Assembly (NCBI GenBank): GCA_903861835.1
Contig: CAIOVX010000022.1
Coordinates: 44,831-108,830, forward strand
DNA length: 64,000 nt
From: Candidatus Firestoneibacteriota bacterium
GTDB lineage: Bacteria; Oederibacteriota; D2-FULL-39-29; CAIOVX01
Reading direction: 5' to 3'
Under the pieces are notes generated by a model, which was not told the DNA's origin, made no database searches, and saw only the letters and a list, made by a program, of their open reading frames with translations. The stretch's first letter is position 1, and every line of letters starts with the position of its first letter. Made by a program: the position numbers and the translations under genes. Below, one piece after another: positions 51,083 through 60,566 of the stretch.

Positions 51083-52114
51083 ATGGCCAAAGAAACTGAA
51101 AAGAAACCCGATGAAAGAAAAGAGGACGATCTTGCGGCCGTTGAAGAGCTCCGTGAGAGTAACAAAAAAATAAGGAGCGAAATAGCAAAGGTAATAGTCG
51201 GCCAGACTGAAGTGATAGACGAGCTGCTCATCAGTATCTTTGCGAAAGGCCACTGTCTGCTTGAGGGCGTGCCGGGGCTCGCAAAAACGCTGCTCATCAG
51301 CACTCTCTCCCAGGCGCTTTCCCTGCAGTTTAAGCGCATTCAGTTTACCCCTGATCTTATGCCTTCGGATATTACAGGCACTGAGGTTATACAGGAAAAC
51401 AAGGTTTCTAAGGACAGAGAGTTTAAGTTCCTTCCCGGCCCGCTCTTCGCCAACATAATCCTTGCCGACGAGATTAACCGGGCCCCGCCGAAAACCCAGG
51501 CGGCCCTGCTTGAAGCCATGCAGGAACATAAGGTTACCGCGGGAGGCAGGACCTATACTCTGGAAGAGCCGTTCTTTGTGCTGGCGACCCAGAACCCGGT
51601 TGAACAGGAAGGAACTTACCCATTGCCTGAGGCCCAGCTGGACAGGTTTATGTTCAAGACCTATGTGGATTATCCAAAAGAAGACGAAGAGCTTAAGATA
51701 ATGCGCACGACCACATCCGGAATAAAACCGGAATTTGACAGGGTGCTGGACGGCAAGAAGATCATTAAACTTCAGGATATTGTCAGGAAAGTCCCTATCG
51801 CGGATCATGTGCTTAAATACGCCTACAATATCACAAAAAACACCAGGCCCGGTTCTCCGGATGTCCCGGACTTCATAAAGGAATATGTGGCCTGGGGCGC
51901 AGGCCCGAGGGCTTCGCAGTATCTGGTGCTGGGTGGCAAAGCGAGAGCTATTCTTAACGGCCAGTACTATGTTTCATGCGATGATATTGAAGCGGTGGCG
52001 CGCCCGGTGCTCAGGCACCGTATCGTGGTTAATTTTACCGCCGAGGCTGAAGGGATAAACACCGACGAAATAGTAGCCCGAATATTGAAGACCGTGTCTA
52101 AAACTTCAAAGTAG
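51083..52114 (+). CDS. MoxR-family AAA+ ATPase
   Basis: A 343-residue AAA+ ATPase of the MoxR class. Walker A GVPGLAKTLL (residue ~64), Walker B IILADEINRAPPKTQAALLE, sensor blocks FVLATQNPVEQEGTYPLPEA and QLDRFMFK, and a C-terminal lid. MoxR proteins act as chaperones with vWA proteins, fitting the following genes. Start ATG with GAGGA upstream. Confidence 0.93.
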   Translation: MAKETEKKPDERKEDDLAAVEELRESNKKIRSEIAKVIVGQTEVIDELLISIFAKGHCLLEGVPGLAKTLLISTLSQALSLQFKRIQFTPDLMPSDITGTEVIQENKVSKDREFKFLPGPLFANIILADEINRAPPKTQAALLEAMQEHKVTAGGRTYTLEEPFFVLATQNPVEQEGTYPLPEAQLDRFMFKTYVDYPKEDEELKIMRTTTSGIKPEFDRVLDGKKIIKLQDIVRKVPIADHVLKYAYNITKNTRPGSPDVPDFIKEYVAWGAGPRASQYLVLGGKARAILNGQYYVSCDDIEAVARPVLRHRIVVNFTAEAEGINTDEIVARILKTVSKTSK

Positions 52115-52144
52115 AAGACTCCGAACGAAATAAAGGCCGGGAAA

Positions 52145-53041
52145 ATGGCTGAGACATTTAAAAAGTATCTTGATCCCAAAACGCTTAGCAGGGTCTCCGC
52201 GCTGGAACTTAAAGCCCGGCAGGTAGTTGAAGGCATTGTTACCGGCCTGCATAAAAGCCCGTATCACGGGATAAGCGTGGAATTTGCCGAGCACCGGGAG
52301 TATGTTCCCGGCGATGAGATTAAGCACATTGACTGGCGCGTTTACGGGAGGTCCGACAGGTTCTTCGTGAAGCAGTACGAAGCGGAGACAAACCTTCGGG
52401 CCTATATTATCCTGGATACAAGCGAGTCAATGCTTTACGGTTCAAAGGGATCCACAAAGCTTGAATACGCTTCCTTCCTCGCTTCAGCGCTTGCTTTTCT
52501 GCTTTTGCAGCAGAGGGATTCTGTTGGTTTCATAGGGTTTGACAGTAAAATAAATTCCTATATTCCGCCGCGCAACAGTCCCAGGCATTTTCGGCTGATA
52601 CTTAAGGAACTCGAGCAGTCGCCTTCCGGCCCGAGAACCAATATAGAGGAAGTATTCCATGATCTTGCCGAAAGAATAAAAAAAAGAGGGCTGGTAATTG
52701 TTATCTCCGACTTCTTCTATGATGTGGAAAAAACGCTGCTGAGCCTCCAGCATTTCAGGCACAAGAAGCACGAAGTGGTGGTCTTTCATGTTCTCGACAG
52801 GAACGAACTCACCTTCCCTTTTGACGAGATGACCCTCTTTAAGGGTTTTGAAGGCAACGAAGAAATACTTGCCGAGTCGTGGTCCGTTCGAAAGGGCTAC
52901 CTTAAGGCTATGGAAGATTTTATTAAACGGCTGAAGACCGGGTGCATGGGCAAGCGCGTGGATTATGTGCCGCTTGTGACCGATGAACCGCTTGACCTGA
53001 AGTTAAGCAAGTATCTTGCCGCAAGAACGGGTAAGCGCTGA
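52145..53041 (+). CDS. DUF58-domain protein
   Basis: A 298-residue cytoplasmic protein with the DUF58 signature (EYVPGDEIKHIDWRVYGRSD, FFVKQYEAE) and a vWA-like fold with DTSESMLYG (a MIDAS-like DxSxS). Second-half blocks LVIVISDFFYD and HEVVVFHVLDRNEL. It pairs with MoxR in MoxR-DUF58-vWA operons of many bacteria. The next gene begins directly after the stop codon. Confidence 0.92.
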   Translation: MAETFKKYLDPKTLSRVSALELKARQVVEGIVTGLHKSPYHGISVEFAEHREYVPGDEIKHIDWRVYGRSDRFFVKQYEAETNLRAYIILDTSESMLYGSKGSTKLEYASFLASALAFLLLQQRDSVGFIGFDSKINSYIPPRNSPRHFRLILKELEQSPSGPRTNIEEVFHDLAERIKKRGLVIVISDFFYDVEKTLLSLQHFRHKKHEVVVFHVLDRNELTFPFDEMTLFKGFEGNEEILAESWSVRKGYLKAMEDFIKRLKTGCMGKRVDYVPLVTDEPLDLKLSKYLAARTGKR

Positions 53042-55207
53042 ATGTCCTCTGTATCATTTTCTAATCCTTCCCTGCTGTATTTCGCCCTGCTGGCAGCCCT
53101 GCCGGTAATAATACATCTTCTTTTCCGCAGGCGCTTCAAGGTTGTCCGCTGGGCGGCTATGGAGTTCCTTGCCGCCTCCAGGGAAAGAACGAGAAAGCTC
53201 ATGAGGCTGAAACACCTCCTTCTTTTAATCCTCCGGTGCCTGATACTTGTTCTTATTGCCGTTGCCCTGAGCCAGCCTCTAATTAAAACGCCCGGGCTTT
53301 CCCTGTTTAAGGGCAGACCGTCCGTTTATGCCGTTATCATTATGGATACTTCCTACAGCATGGGTTATAAAACCTTAAACGGCACGGTATTTGACGACGC
53401 CAAGAAAAAAGCCCTGGAAGCGCTCGGCCTCCTGGGCCAGGGGGATTCTGTTTCGCTGATTACCGCCGGCTGGAAAGCAAAGGCGGTAATAAATGAACCG
53501 AGCTATCAGATTGGCACCGCAAAGAGAGAGATAGAAAGGCTTGCCGTCTCGGCTTTTGGAAACGACCTGGCGGGAGCGCTGCAGGCAGCAGCCGGCCTTC
53601 TAAAGAATTCAAAGGAGAATGTCAAAGAAGTCTACATTTATACGGACTGCCAGTCACTGGTCTTTAAGGAAAAGGAAGCCGAGATCAGGCGAAACCTGGC
53701 GGGAATTTGCGCCCTTGCAAGAGTTTATCTTGTGCAGGCCGGGTTCGGGCCGTCAACCGAGAACATCGCGGTCGAGAACCTGAAATTCTCCCGCGAAGTC
53801 ATAGACACGATTCTTCCGGTTCGCATAGACTGCAAGCTGTCCAATTATGGGAATGCGGATGCAATGGATCTTGTCGCGGGGCTCTATATTGACGATAAAG
53901 CTAAGGACAGCAAGCGGTTAAGCATAAAGGCAAAAAAATCGGAGACTGTCTCTTTTTTCTTCAGGTTCAGCGACAGCGGCCCGCATCAGGGCTATGTGCA
54001 GATCTCCGATGACCCTCTGGTAGTTGATAACAGGAGGTATTTCAGCGTTAATGTCAGGGATAACATCAGGGTTCTGGTGATTGACGGAAAACCTTCAGAC
54101 AAGCCTTTTGAGAACGCCAGCGATTACCTTGTCTCCGCATTTTCCCCGTTTGACAGCGCCGACGGCCCGGCCAAACAGGCAATTATTCCTGAGACGGAAA
54201 ACCTCTACAGCTTTTCCACGCAAGGTCTCGGAAAATACGACGTGCTGATCCTCTCAAATGTCGCGTCAATGAACGGAAAGAGCCTTGAGCAGATAGAAAA
54301 TTTCGTCAGAAAGGGGAAAGGACTGATAGTTTTCGCCGGGGATCTTGCTGAAACCCGCTTCTACAATGAGAAGCTTTTCAAGGAGAAGAGCGGGCTGCTC
54401 CCCGCGGTGCTTAACCGCATCGAATCCGTAAAAACCCCGGGAGACAGGTTTTTCCTGGACGGTATTTCGAAAGATCACCCGATAATGGCCGGATTTAACG
54501 AGGCGCAGATAAAAGAACTGAAAAAAATTACCTTTACCAGTCATTGGGGGTTTGCGGCCGACCCGGCCGATCCGTCGGTCAGCATTCCCGCGTATTTTAA
54601 CGACGGGAAACCCGCGATAGCCGGAAAGAGGTACGGCAGGGGGGAAGTCCTGCTCTTTCCGTGCGGAGCCGACAGGCTCTGGTCAGACCTCCCGGTCAGG
54701 AACATGTTCCTTCCCCTGCTTTATGAATGCGTCTATTATCTCTGCGAAGGAAGCGAAACAAAAAGGAATTTGAGGGCCGGTGATTCTCTCACCAGGCTTC
54801 TTTCGTTCAGTGAATTTTCGGAATCCCCGAGGCTTGTCACTCCGGATAAAAAGATGGTGGCGCCAAGAATTGGAGCCAGTCCGGAAGGGAAGGAGCTGAG
54901 TTTTGATAACACAAGTGTCCCCGGGATCTATAAGCTGGTCTTTGGCGGCTCGGATACCGTCTCTGATTTTTTTGCGGTAAATCCTGAGACAGTCGAATCC
55001 AATACCGAGAAAGCCGGAAAAGACTATCTTGCCGGGCTCGCGCCGGGAGAAAGGCTGACGATTGTCGAAGAGGGTTCGGATATAAGGCAGATTGTCGCAA
55101 AGTTCAGAAAGGGAATCGGTATCTGGCGGGATGTGCTGATTCTGCTGCTCTGCCTTATGGCCGCGGAATCAATACTTGCGCTTTTTTATGGGAAGAGGGA
55201 AACATAA
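53042..55207 (+). CDS. BatA/vWA membrane protein
   Basis: A 721-residue protein with an N-terminal BatA region (NPSLLYFALLAALPVIIHLL, RRRFKVVRWAAMEFL) carrying two membrane helices, a vWA domain with a MIDAS in IMDTSYSMG (residue ~101), a middle beta-rich and glutamine-amidotransferase-like region, and a C-terminal membrane helix (DVLILLLCLMAAESILALFY). The vWA domain would face the periplasm. It begins one base after DUF58 and overlaps the next gene by TAATG. Confidence 0.86.
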   Translation: MSSVSFSNPSLLYFALLAALPVIIHLLFRRRFKVVRWAAMEFLAASRERTRKLMRLKHLLLLILRCLILVLIAVALSQPLIKTPGLSLFKGRPSVYAVIIMDTSYSMGYKTLNGTVFDDAKKKALEALGLLGQGDSVSLITAGWKAKAVINEPSYQIGTAKREIERLAVSAFGNDLAGALQAAAGLLKNSKENVKEVYIYTDCQSLVFKEKEAEIRRNLAGICALARVYLVQAGFGPSTENIAVENLKFSREVIDTILPVRIDCKLSNYGNADAMDLVAGLYIDDKAKDSKRLSIKAKKSETVSFFFRFSDSGPHQGYVQISDDPLVVDNRRYFSVNVRDNIRVLVIDGKPSDKPFENASDYLVSAFSPFDSADGPAKQAIIPETENLYSFSTQGLGKYDVLILSNVASMNGKSLEQIENFVRKGKGLIVFAGDLAETRFYNEKLFKEKSGLLPAVLNRIESVKTPGDRFFLDGISKDHPIMAGFNEAQIKELKKITFTSHWGFAADPADPSVSIPAYFNDGKPAIAGKRYGRGEVLLFPCGADRLWSDLPVRNMFLPLLYECVYYLCEGSETKRNLRAGDSLTRLLSFSEFSESPRLVTPDKKMVAPRIGASPEGKELSFDNTSVPGIYKLVFGGSDTVSDFFAVNPETVESNTEKAGKDYLAGLAPGERLTIVEEGSDIRQIVAKFRKGIGIWRDVLILLLCLMAAESILALFYGKRET

Positions 55208-57489
55208 TGCTTAGCGGAATCTTCATGAAAATATTCGGCGGAAGCGCCGGAAGCAACATTGATAAAATAAGTGTTTTCTTCGCAGGGAAAACGCCTGTCT
55301 GGCTTCTCTGTATTGCGGGAACCGCGCTGATTTCTCTTGTTGTTTATGTGTATAGAAAGGAAATAAAGTCGGCGCCGGCCGGGCTGAAAACCCTGCTTGC
55401 TTCGCTTAGAATACTTGCGGTGTTGCTTCTGCTAATGATGTTCCTGGAACCGGTACTGGTTATTGACAGGGTAAGTTTCCTGAAACCTTACGCAGTAGTC
55501 CTTACGGACGATTCCCTGAGCATGGGAATAAGCGATTACGGGAGGCCGCGCATTGAGGCAGCGAACGGCGTGCTTGAAAATGACGCTTCAGGCATACTGA
55601 AAAGACTGGAGCAGAAGTGCCGCCTGAAACTTTACAGGTTTTCCCGCGAAGCCTCGCTGATAGAGCGGGAGGAAAAGAAGAAAACAGTAATTGAAGCGGA
55701 CAAAAACGGGTATACAACCTCGCTGGGCACGGCGGTGCGAAAAGCCCTTGAAGACCTGAACGGACAGCCGGTCGCAGGCATCGTTCTCATTACCGACGGA
55801 GGCAACAACAGCGGAGAGGACCCTCTTGACGCGGCTGACGCGGCCGCCGGGCAGAACATCCCTGTCTACTGCGTCGGCACGGGAGATCCGAAAGAAAAGA
55901 AGGACCTGATTATTTCAAATGTCTTTGCCGATGAAGCCGCCGGCAAAGATGATATTGTCAATCTCAGTGTTACGGTTGAAGCCAGGGGGTTCAAGGGAGC
56001 GCGGATACCGGTAAGACTCATGAAAAAGGGCAGGCTGATAAAAGAAGAAGAGGTTTATCTTGAAGACGGAAATTTCAAGAAAGAAATAAATATGAATTTT
56101 ACGGCTGACGAGGCCGGGGAATTTGACTACACGGTTCTGACCCAGCCGCTTCCCGGAGAAATCTCCGAACTCAACAACAAGAAGACGGTAAGAATAAAAA
56201 TAACTAACGACAAGATAAAAGTTCTCTATCTCGAGAGATTCCCTCGCTGGGAATACCGCTACCTGGTGAGATCGCTGAAAAGAGACAAGAATGTTATCCT
56301 GAGCGGCCTGCTTGAAAACGCGGATGCCGGCTTTTCCGAGGGGTCAAGGCCGTTGGCTTCTTTTCCTGACAGCCGGGAGCAGTTGTATGACTTCGATGTT
56401 GTTATTCTGGGGGATATCAGCAAGAACTATCTGAATAAATCCGCTCTTGCCATGATTAGGGATTTTGTGCAAGAAAGAGGAGGAAGCCTGCTTTTCATGC
56501 CGGGAACGGCCTGGTCCGGCTATTCTGAAAGAGTCCAGGAGATTGAGAACATGCTTCCGGTCGAACTTGGAAGCGGCTCGTCTCCTTCCGGCAAAGTGCA
56601 GCTAAAACCGGAGCTTACCAGGGAAGGGTTGCAGTGCCCTTTCCTGCAGCTTGAAGACAATTCAAAGGCTAATCTTGAGGCCTGGAAAAGCCTTCAGGGG
56701 TTTTACTGGACCATAAAAACAGCCAAGCAAAAACCGGGCGCAACGGCCTATGCGGGTTTCCCGGGTTCCAGATCTCCCGGCACCAATGTTTTTCTGGCGG
56801 GCCAAAAACTCGGGAGCGGCAAAGTGTTTTTCATATCTTCCGATGAGCTTTGGAGGTGGAGATACCGCAAGGAAAATGACTATTTTTACAGGTTTTTCGG
56901 ACAGCTGATCAGGTGGCTGGGCCCGGATCGCGCATCCGCGGAAAGCAAATATGTTAAACTGACAACAGACAAGAAGAAATACATGGCCGGCGAACGTGTT
57001 CTGGTCAACGCAAAGATAGTGGATAAAGACTATAATATGATAAAGGAAGAATCGGTCAACATTAACTATGAAAGCGAGGGCGGCGCCAAAGAGAGGCTCA
57101 AGCTTACCAGAATCTCCCCGGATGCAAGCGTATATACCGGCGAGTTTATAGCCACAAAGAGCGGGGATAACGAGATTACGATAGATTATCCGCCTCTCTC
57201 GGCGGAACTGAAGAACTTGAAGGCCGGATTCACCGTGGAAATCCCGAACCTTGAATTTGAAGCTCCTGAGCTTAACGAAACGCTGCTGAAAAAGATGTCC
57301 GTGATAACCGGCGGCAGGTATTTTACGCCTGAGACCGCCGGGCAGATTCCTGAAGCGCTTGTTGCCGCAAAGCCTAAAGTTACGGTGCGGACCGAAAAGG
57401 ATTTAAAGGATTCTCCGCTGGTCATTCTGGTATTTGCGGCGCTGTTGGGGCTTGAGTGGTTTCTCAGGAAACAAAAGAATATGATGTAA
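55207..57489 (+). CDS. vWA / class I GATase-like membrane protein
   Basis: A 760-residue protein with two N-terminal helices (WLLCIAGTALISLVVYVY and ILAVLLLLMMFLEPVLVI), a vWA domain (VLTDDSLSMGISDYGRPRIE, IVLITDGGNNSGEDP), a beta-sandwich (~235-330), a GATase1-like domain (~335-580: VLYLERFPRWEYRYLVRSLK, GSLLFMPGTAWSGYS) and a C-terminal membrane helix. No catalytic Cys-His-Glu triad is evident, so the amidotransferase fold is probably structural. Both membrane vWA proteins are coupled by overlap. Confidence 0.8.
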   Translation: MLSGIFMKIFGGSAGSNIDKISVFFAGKTPVWLLCIAGTALISLVVYVYRKEIKSAPAGLKTLLASLRILAVLLLLMMFLEPVLVIDRVSFLKPYAVVLTDDSLSMGISDYGRPRIEAANGVLENDASGILKRLEQKCRLKLYRFSREASLIEREEKKKTVIEADKNGYTTSLGTAVRKALEDLNGQPVAGIVLITDGGNNSGEDPLDAADAAAGQNIPVYCVGTGDPKEKKDLIISNVFADEAAGKDDIVNLSVTVEARGFKGARIPVRLMKKGRLIKEEEVYLEDGNFKKEINMNFTADEAGEFDYTVLTQPLPGEISELNNKKTVRIKITNDKIKVLYLERFPRWEYRYLVRSLKRDKNVILSGLLENADAGFSEGSRPLASFPDSREQLYDFDVVILGDISKNYLNKSALAMIRDFVQERGGSLLFMPGTAWSGYSERVQEIENMLPVELGSGSSPSGKVQLKPELTREGLQCPFLQLEDNSKANLEAWKSLQGFYWTIKTAKQKPGATAYAGFPGSRSPGTNVFLAGQKLGSGKVFFISSDELWRWRYRKENDYFYRFFGQLIRWLGPDRASAESKYVKLTTDKKKYMAGERVLVNAKIVDKDYNMIKEESVNINYESEGGAKERLKLTRISPDASVYTGEFIATKSGDNEITIDYPPLSAELKNLKAGFTVEIPNLEFEAPELNETLLKKMSVITGGRYFTPETAGQIPEALVAAKPKVTVRTEKDLKDSPLVILVFAALLGLEWFLRKQKNMM

Positions 57490-57537
57490 CCCGCAAAAGC
57501 GCAGCGAAAGCGTTTTTCCCGGAGAGGAAAAATACAT

Positions 57538-60500
57538 ATGAGGAAAATTCTTAAGAAACAGGCAGAGCCCAAAGACGGAATAAAATCGGGCATTGGCAGG
57601 GTCAAAAGATATCTTAAGCGACTGATATTCCTGGAAGGCCTGGAAGTGGTTCTGTTGTCCTTTGCGTTCTCAGCAGTTGCGGGGTTTCTGCTGGATATGA
57701 TCTTTAAGCTGTCCTACGCGGGGCGCTACGCCGTTCTTTGTTCGGGGCTTTTTATTATCGGGTTCTCCGGGCTTGTCGCCCTCATTATTCCGCTTTTCAA
57801 AAAGATGGACGACGAAGAACTTGCCTTAAAACTTGAGGAGGCGAATCCCGGTTTAAAAAGCAGCCTAATCTCCTCGGTCCAGCTAAAGCGGGCTCGTTTT
57901 TCCGAAGAGCTCGCAGTGTCTTCGCAGATGATAGAGGCTCTTCGCGCGGAAACTTTTTCACATCTGAAATCGGTAAAATACAAGAAGATTTACGGGAAGA
58001 TAAGGCTTGCCGTCCTTGCTTTCTTTATAGCCGGCGCCTCAGTGGGAATGATTAAATACGCCTCATCCTATCCTGCCGCCGTGAAAACTTTCCTCGACAG
58101 GGTGTTAAAACCCGGAGCCGATATCGCGCCGTTCTCTTTTACGAAAGTGGAGCTTTCGCCTAAAGATTGTTTCATCCTGAAGGGAGGTAAAGTTGATATC
58201 AGGGTAACCCTGAGCGGGGTCATTAAAGAAAAAGCCTTCCTGCATTACAGGCCAAGGTCCTCTCCGGAATGGCAGGCTGTTGCGCTGGACCGGCAGAAAC
58301 CCGGCGAGTTCATTTTTACTTTTAACGGGATAACCGATTCGGTGGAGTATTACGCAACCGGCGGCGACGGAACGTCAAACATTTACGGGATACTCGTCAG
58401 AGAAAGGCCTGTCCTGATAAGGACGGCGTTTACATATGTCTATCCGGAATATACGGGGCTTCCTTCAAAGACTGATGATGTCAGCAGCGGGGGGCTGGCA
58501 GCCGTTTACGGGACAAAGATCCGGGCTGAATTTACCGCTAATACCGGCATAAAAAAGGCGGAGCTTGTTTTCAAGAATGGAAGCATAAAAACGCTTGATA
58601 TAAAGGGCGGCACTAACATGGCCGCCGGTCTGGAGGTCTTTGAAGACGCTTCTTTCTCGGTCAAAATGCAAAGCCGGGAAGGGTTCAGCAACACAGAGGC
58701 TCCGGAGTTTTCCGTAAGCGTGCTGCCGGATAATCCGCCGCTCCTTTCAGTCTTGGAGCCGGAAAAGAATATTTCAGTGACAAAAATCGCGGTGCTTGGC
58801 CTTTCCGTCAAGGCGGCGGACGATTACGGAGTAAAAAAGCTGGAGTTAAGATACACGGTTGTAAAGCGCGGCAAGGAAGTTGCGGTTTCTCTCCCTGCGA
58901 AAGGCCTTGGCAATAGGCAGGTAGACGCTTTTTACAGCTGGGACCTCGGTCCTCTTAGGCTTTCTCAGGGGCAGAAAATAGAATATACCGTTCTGGCGTA
59001 TGACAACAATCCCTACAAACAGGCTGTGACCCAATCCGACATTTACACGGTCAATATCATCGGGAAGACGGAAATGCTGGCAAACATCAGGGAAAAGGAG
59101 AAGAAGAGCAGCGAGGAAATAGGCAAACTAATAGCCAGGGAGAACGAAGAAAAGAGCAAGGCCGACAAACTTAAGGATAAGCGGGCTTTTAACGATGACG
59201 AGAAGAACGAGATGACGAAAAGCGCGCAGGCCCAGGATGCCATTTCGGAGCAGGCTTTGAAAATATCAGCTGACCTGAAAGAACTGACTGAAGAAAGGAA
59301 GAGCAATCAGGTGGCAAGCCTCTCCGAGCTAAAGTCGCGCGAGGCGCTTCAGTCCTCGCTTGAAGAACTGGCAAAGAGCGAAATGCCGGATGCCGCGAAT
59401 CTGACGAGGGCAGGCGCTCTTTCGGAGGACGCCGGAAAAGCCGCAAAAAGTATGGCCTCTGCCTCCCAAAAACAGCAGGATATACTGCAGAAACTCGGTC
59501 AGCTGCAGAATTCACTCGGATTGTTTGATTCCCTGGAACAGCTTATTGCCGAGGCGCAGAGGCTTCTGGGAGAGCAGACAAGGGTGAACGGGACAATGAA
59601 GAAGGTAAAAACCCCGGCGGACGCGGATTTCGGCCAGCTTGCCGGCGCGGAAACGGTAATAGCAGAGGGCGTAAAAAACCTGAGAGCCCAGACAGAAAGC
59701 GTGAACGGACTTCTGAAAGGAACAAGCCCGGAAATATCCGCGTCGCTTGAGCAGATAACCGCGGAGTACACTCCGATACAGGATTCTTTGCGGAGTATTC
59801 AGTCCAACATTAAAGCCGCCAACACGGTTTACCTCATATTAAACGACCAGGGAATCCTTATCGGGCAAATGAGAAAACTCGCTGCCGATCTTGAATCTTT
59901 AAGGAAACAGAAAGGCGGGCTTGCCGCAAAAGACGCGCAGGCTGACCCCGAAGATAAGAAACTGGAAGAGCTCACGAACGCGCTGGATACCGCAAAACAG
60001 ATGGCGGAACAGCAAAACGAGCTTAACAATCAGACCCGGCAACTCGACAGGAATCAGGGAAAAACTCAGCTGGAAACAAGAGACCTTGCCCGGCAGCAGG
60101 CCCAGCTCAAGAGCGAAGCCGCGGATCTCGGAGCGGAGCTTGGAAAAGACCCGGGAACGGAGAAACTTGGTTCGGAAATGAAGGACATTGCCGGCAAGAT
60201 GGACCAGGCAAGCGCGCAGCTAAATTCAAAAGACACGGGAAAGGGAGTTCAGAAAATGCAGCAGGACATTTCCGGAAAGCTTAGCAAGCTCCAGTCTAAC
60301 CTTCAGAGCGAGCTTGGAAAGGAGCAGGGCAAGTCCGGCATGGCCGGCGGCGGCCAGGGGCACGAAGCGGAGGCTGTTTCCTTCGGTAAGCAGCAGAAGG
60401 TGAATAAGTTATCCGCGAGTTGGGGGGATCTGCCTCCGGAAGTTCAGAAGGAGATGCTCGGTTCGGCGGGAGAAAATGTTCCTCCGGAATACGCGGAGTT

Positions 60501-60546
60501 TCTCAGGGCATATTACAGAAAACTGGCTGAAAAGGGGAACCGCTGA
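57538..60546 (+). CDS. Large membrane protein with coiled-coil region (DUF4175-like)
   Basis: A 1002-residue protein: membrane helices at ~37-58, ~65-88 and ~158-176, beta-sandwich domains (~200-510, e.g. NPPLLSVLEPEKNISV), and a long Gln/Lys/Glu/Ala-rich coiled coil (~515-940). The C-terminus has SWGDLPPEVQKEMLG and PPEYAEFLRAYYRKLAEKG, typical of the DUF4175-like proteins next to MoxR clusters in Planctomycetota. The coil could span the periplasm. ATG at 57538 follows GGAGAGG. No catalytic motif is seen. Confidence 0.78.
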   Translation: MRKILKKQAEPKDGIKSGIGRVKRYLKRLIFLEGLEVVLLSFAFSAVAGFLLDMIFKLSYAGRYAVLCSGLFIIGFSGLVALIIPLFKKMDDEELALKLEEANPGLKSSLISSVQLKRARFSEELAVSSQMIEALRAETFSHLKSVKYKKIYGKIRLAVLAFFIAGASVGMIKYASSYPAAVKTFLDRVLKPGADIAPFSFTKVELSPKDCFILKGGKVDIRVTLSGVIKEKAFLHYRPRSSPEWQAVALDRQKPGEFIFTFNGITDSVEYYATGGDGTSNIYGILVRERPVLIRTAFTYVYPEYTGLPSKTDDVSSGGLAAVYGTKIRAEFTANTGIKKAELVFKNGSIKTLDIKGGTNMAAGLEVFEDASFSVKMQSREGFSNTEAPEFSVSVLPDNPPLLSVLEPEKNISVTKIAVLGLSVKAADDYGVKKLELRYTVVKRGKEVAVSLPAKGLGNRQVDAFYSWDLGPLRLSQGQKIEYTVLAYDNNPYKQAVTQSDIYTVNIIGKTEMLANIREKEKKSSEEIGKLIARENEEKSKADKLKDKRAFNDDEKNEMTKSAQAQDAISEQALKISADLKELTEERKSNQVASLSELKSREALQSSLEELAKSEMPDAANLTRAGALSEDAGKAAKSMASASQKQQDILQKLGQLQNSLGLFDSLEQLIAEAQRLLGEQTRVNGTMKKVKTPADADFGQLAGAETVIAEGVKNLRAQTESVNGLLKGTSPEISASLEQITAEYTPIQDSLRSIQSNIKAANTVYLILNDQGILIGQMRKLAADLESLRKQKGGLAAKDAQADPEDKKLEELTNALDTAKQMAEQQNELNNQTRQLDRNQGKTQLETRDLARQQAQLKSEAADLGAELGKDPGTEKLGSEMKDIAGKMDQASAQLNSKDTGKGVQKMQQDISGKLSKLQSNLQSELGKEQGKSGMAGGGQGHEAEAVSFGKQQKVNKLSASWGDLPPEVQKEMLGSAGENVPPEYAEFLRAYYRKLAEKGNR

Positions 60547-60566
60547 AATATACAGGGGGCAGGGAG

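Noticed and set aside
55207..57489. Active class I glutamine amidotransferase in the second vWA protein
   Set aside because: The fold-like region lacks a recognisable nucleophile cysteine in a GxCxG-type turn and the His-Glu pair.
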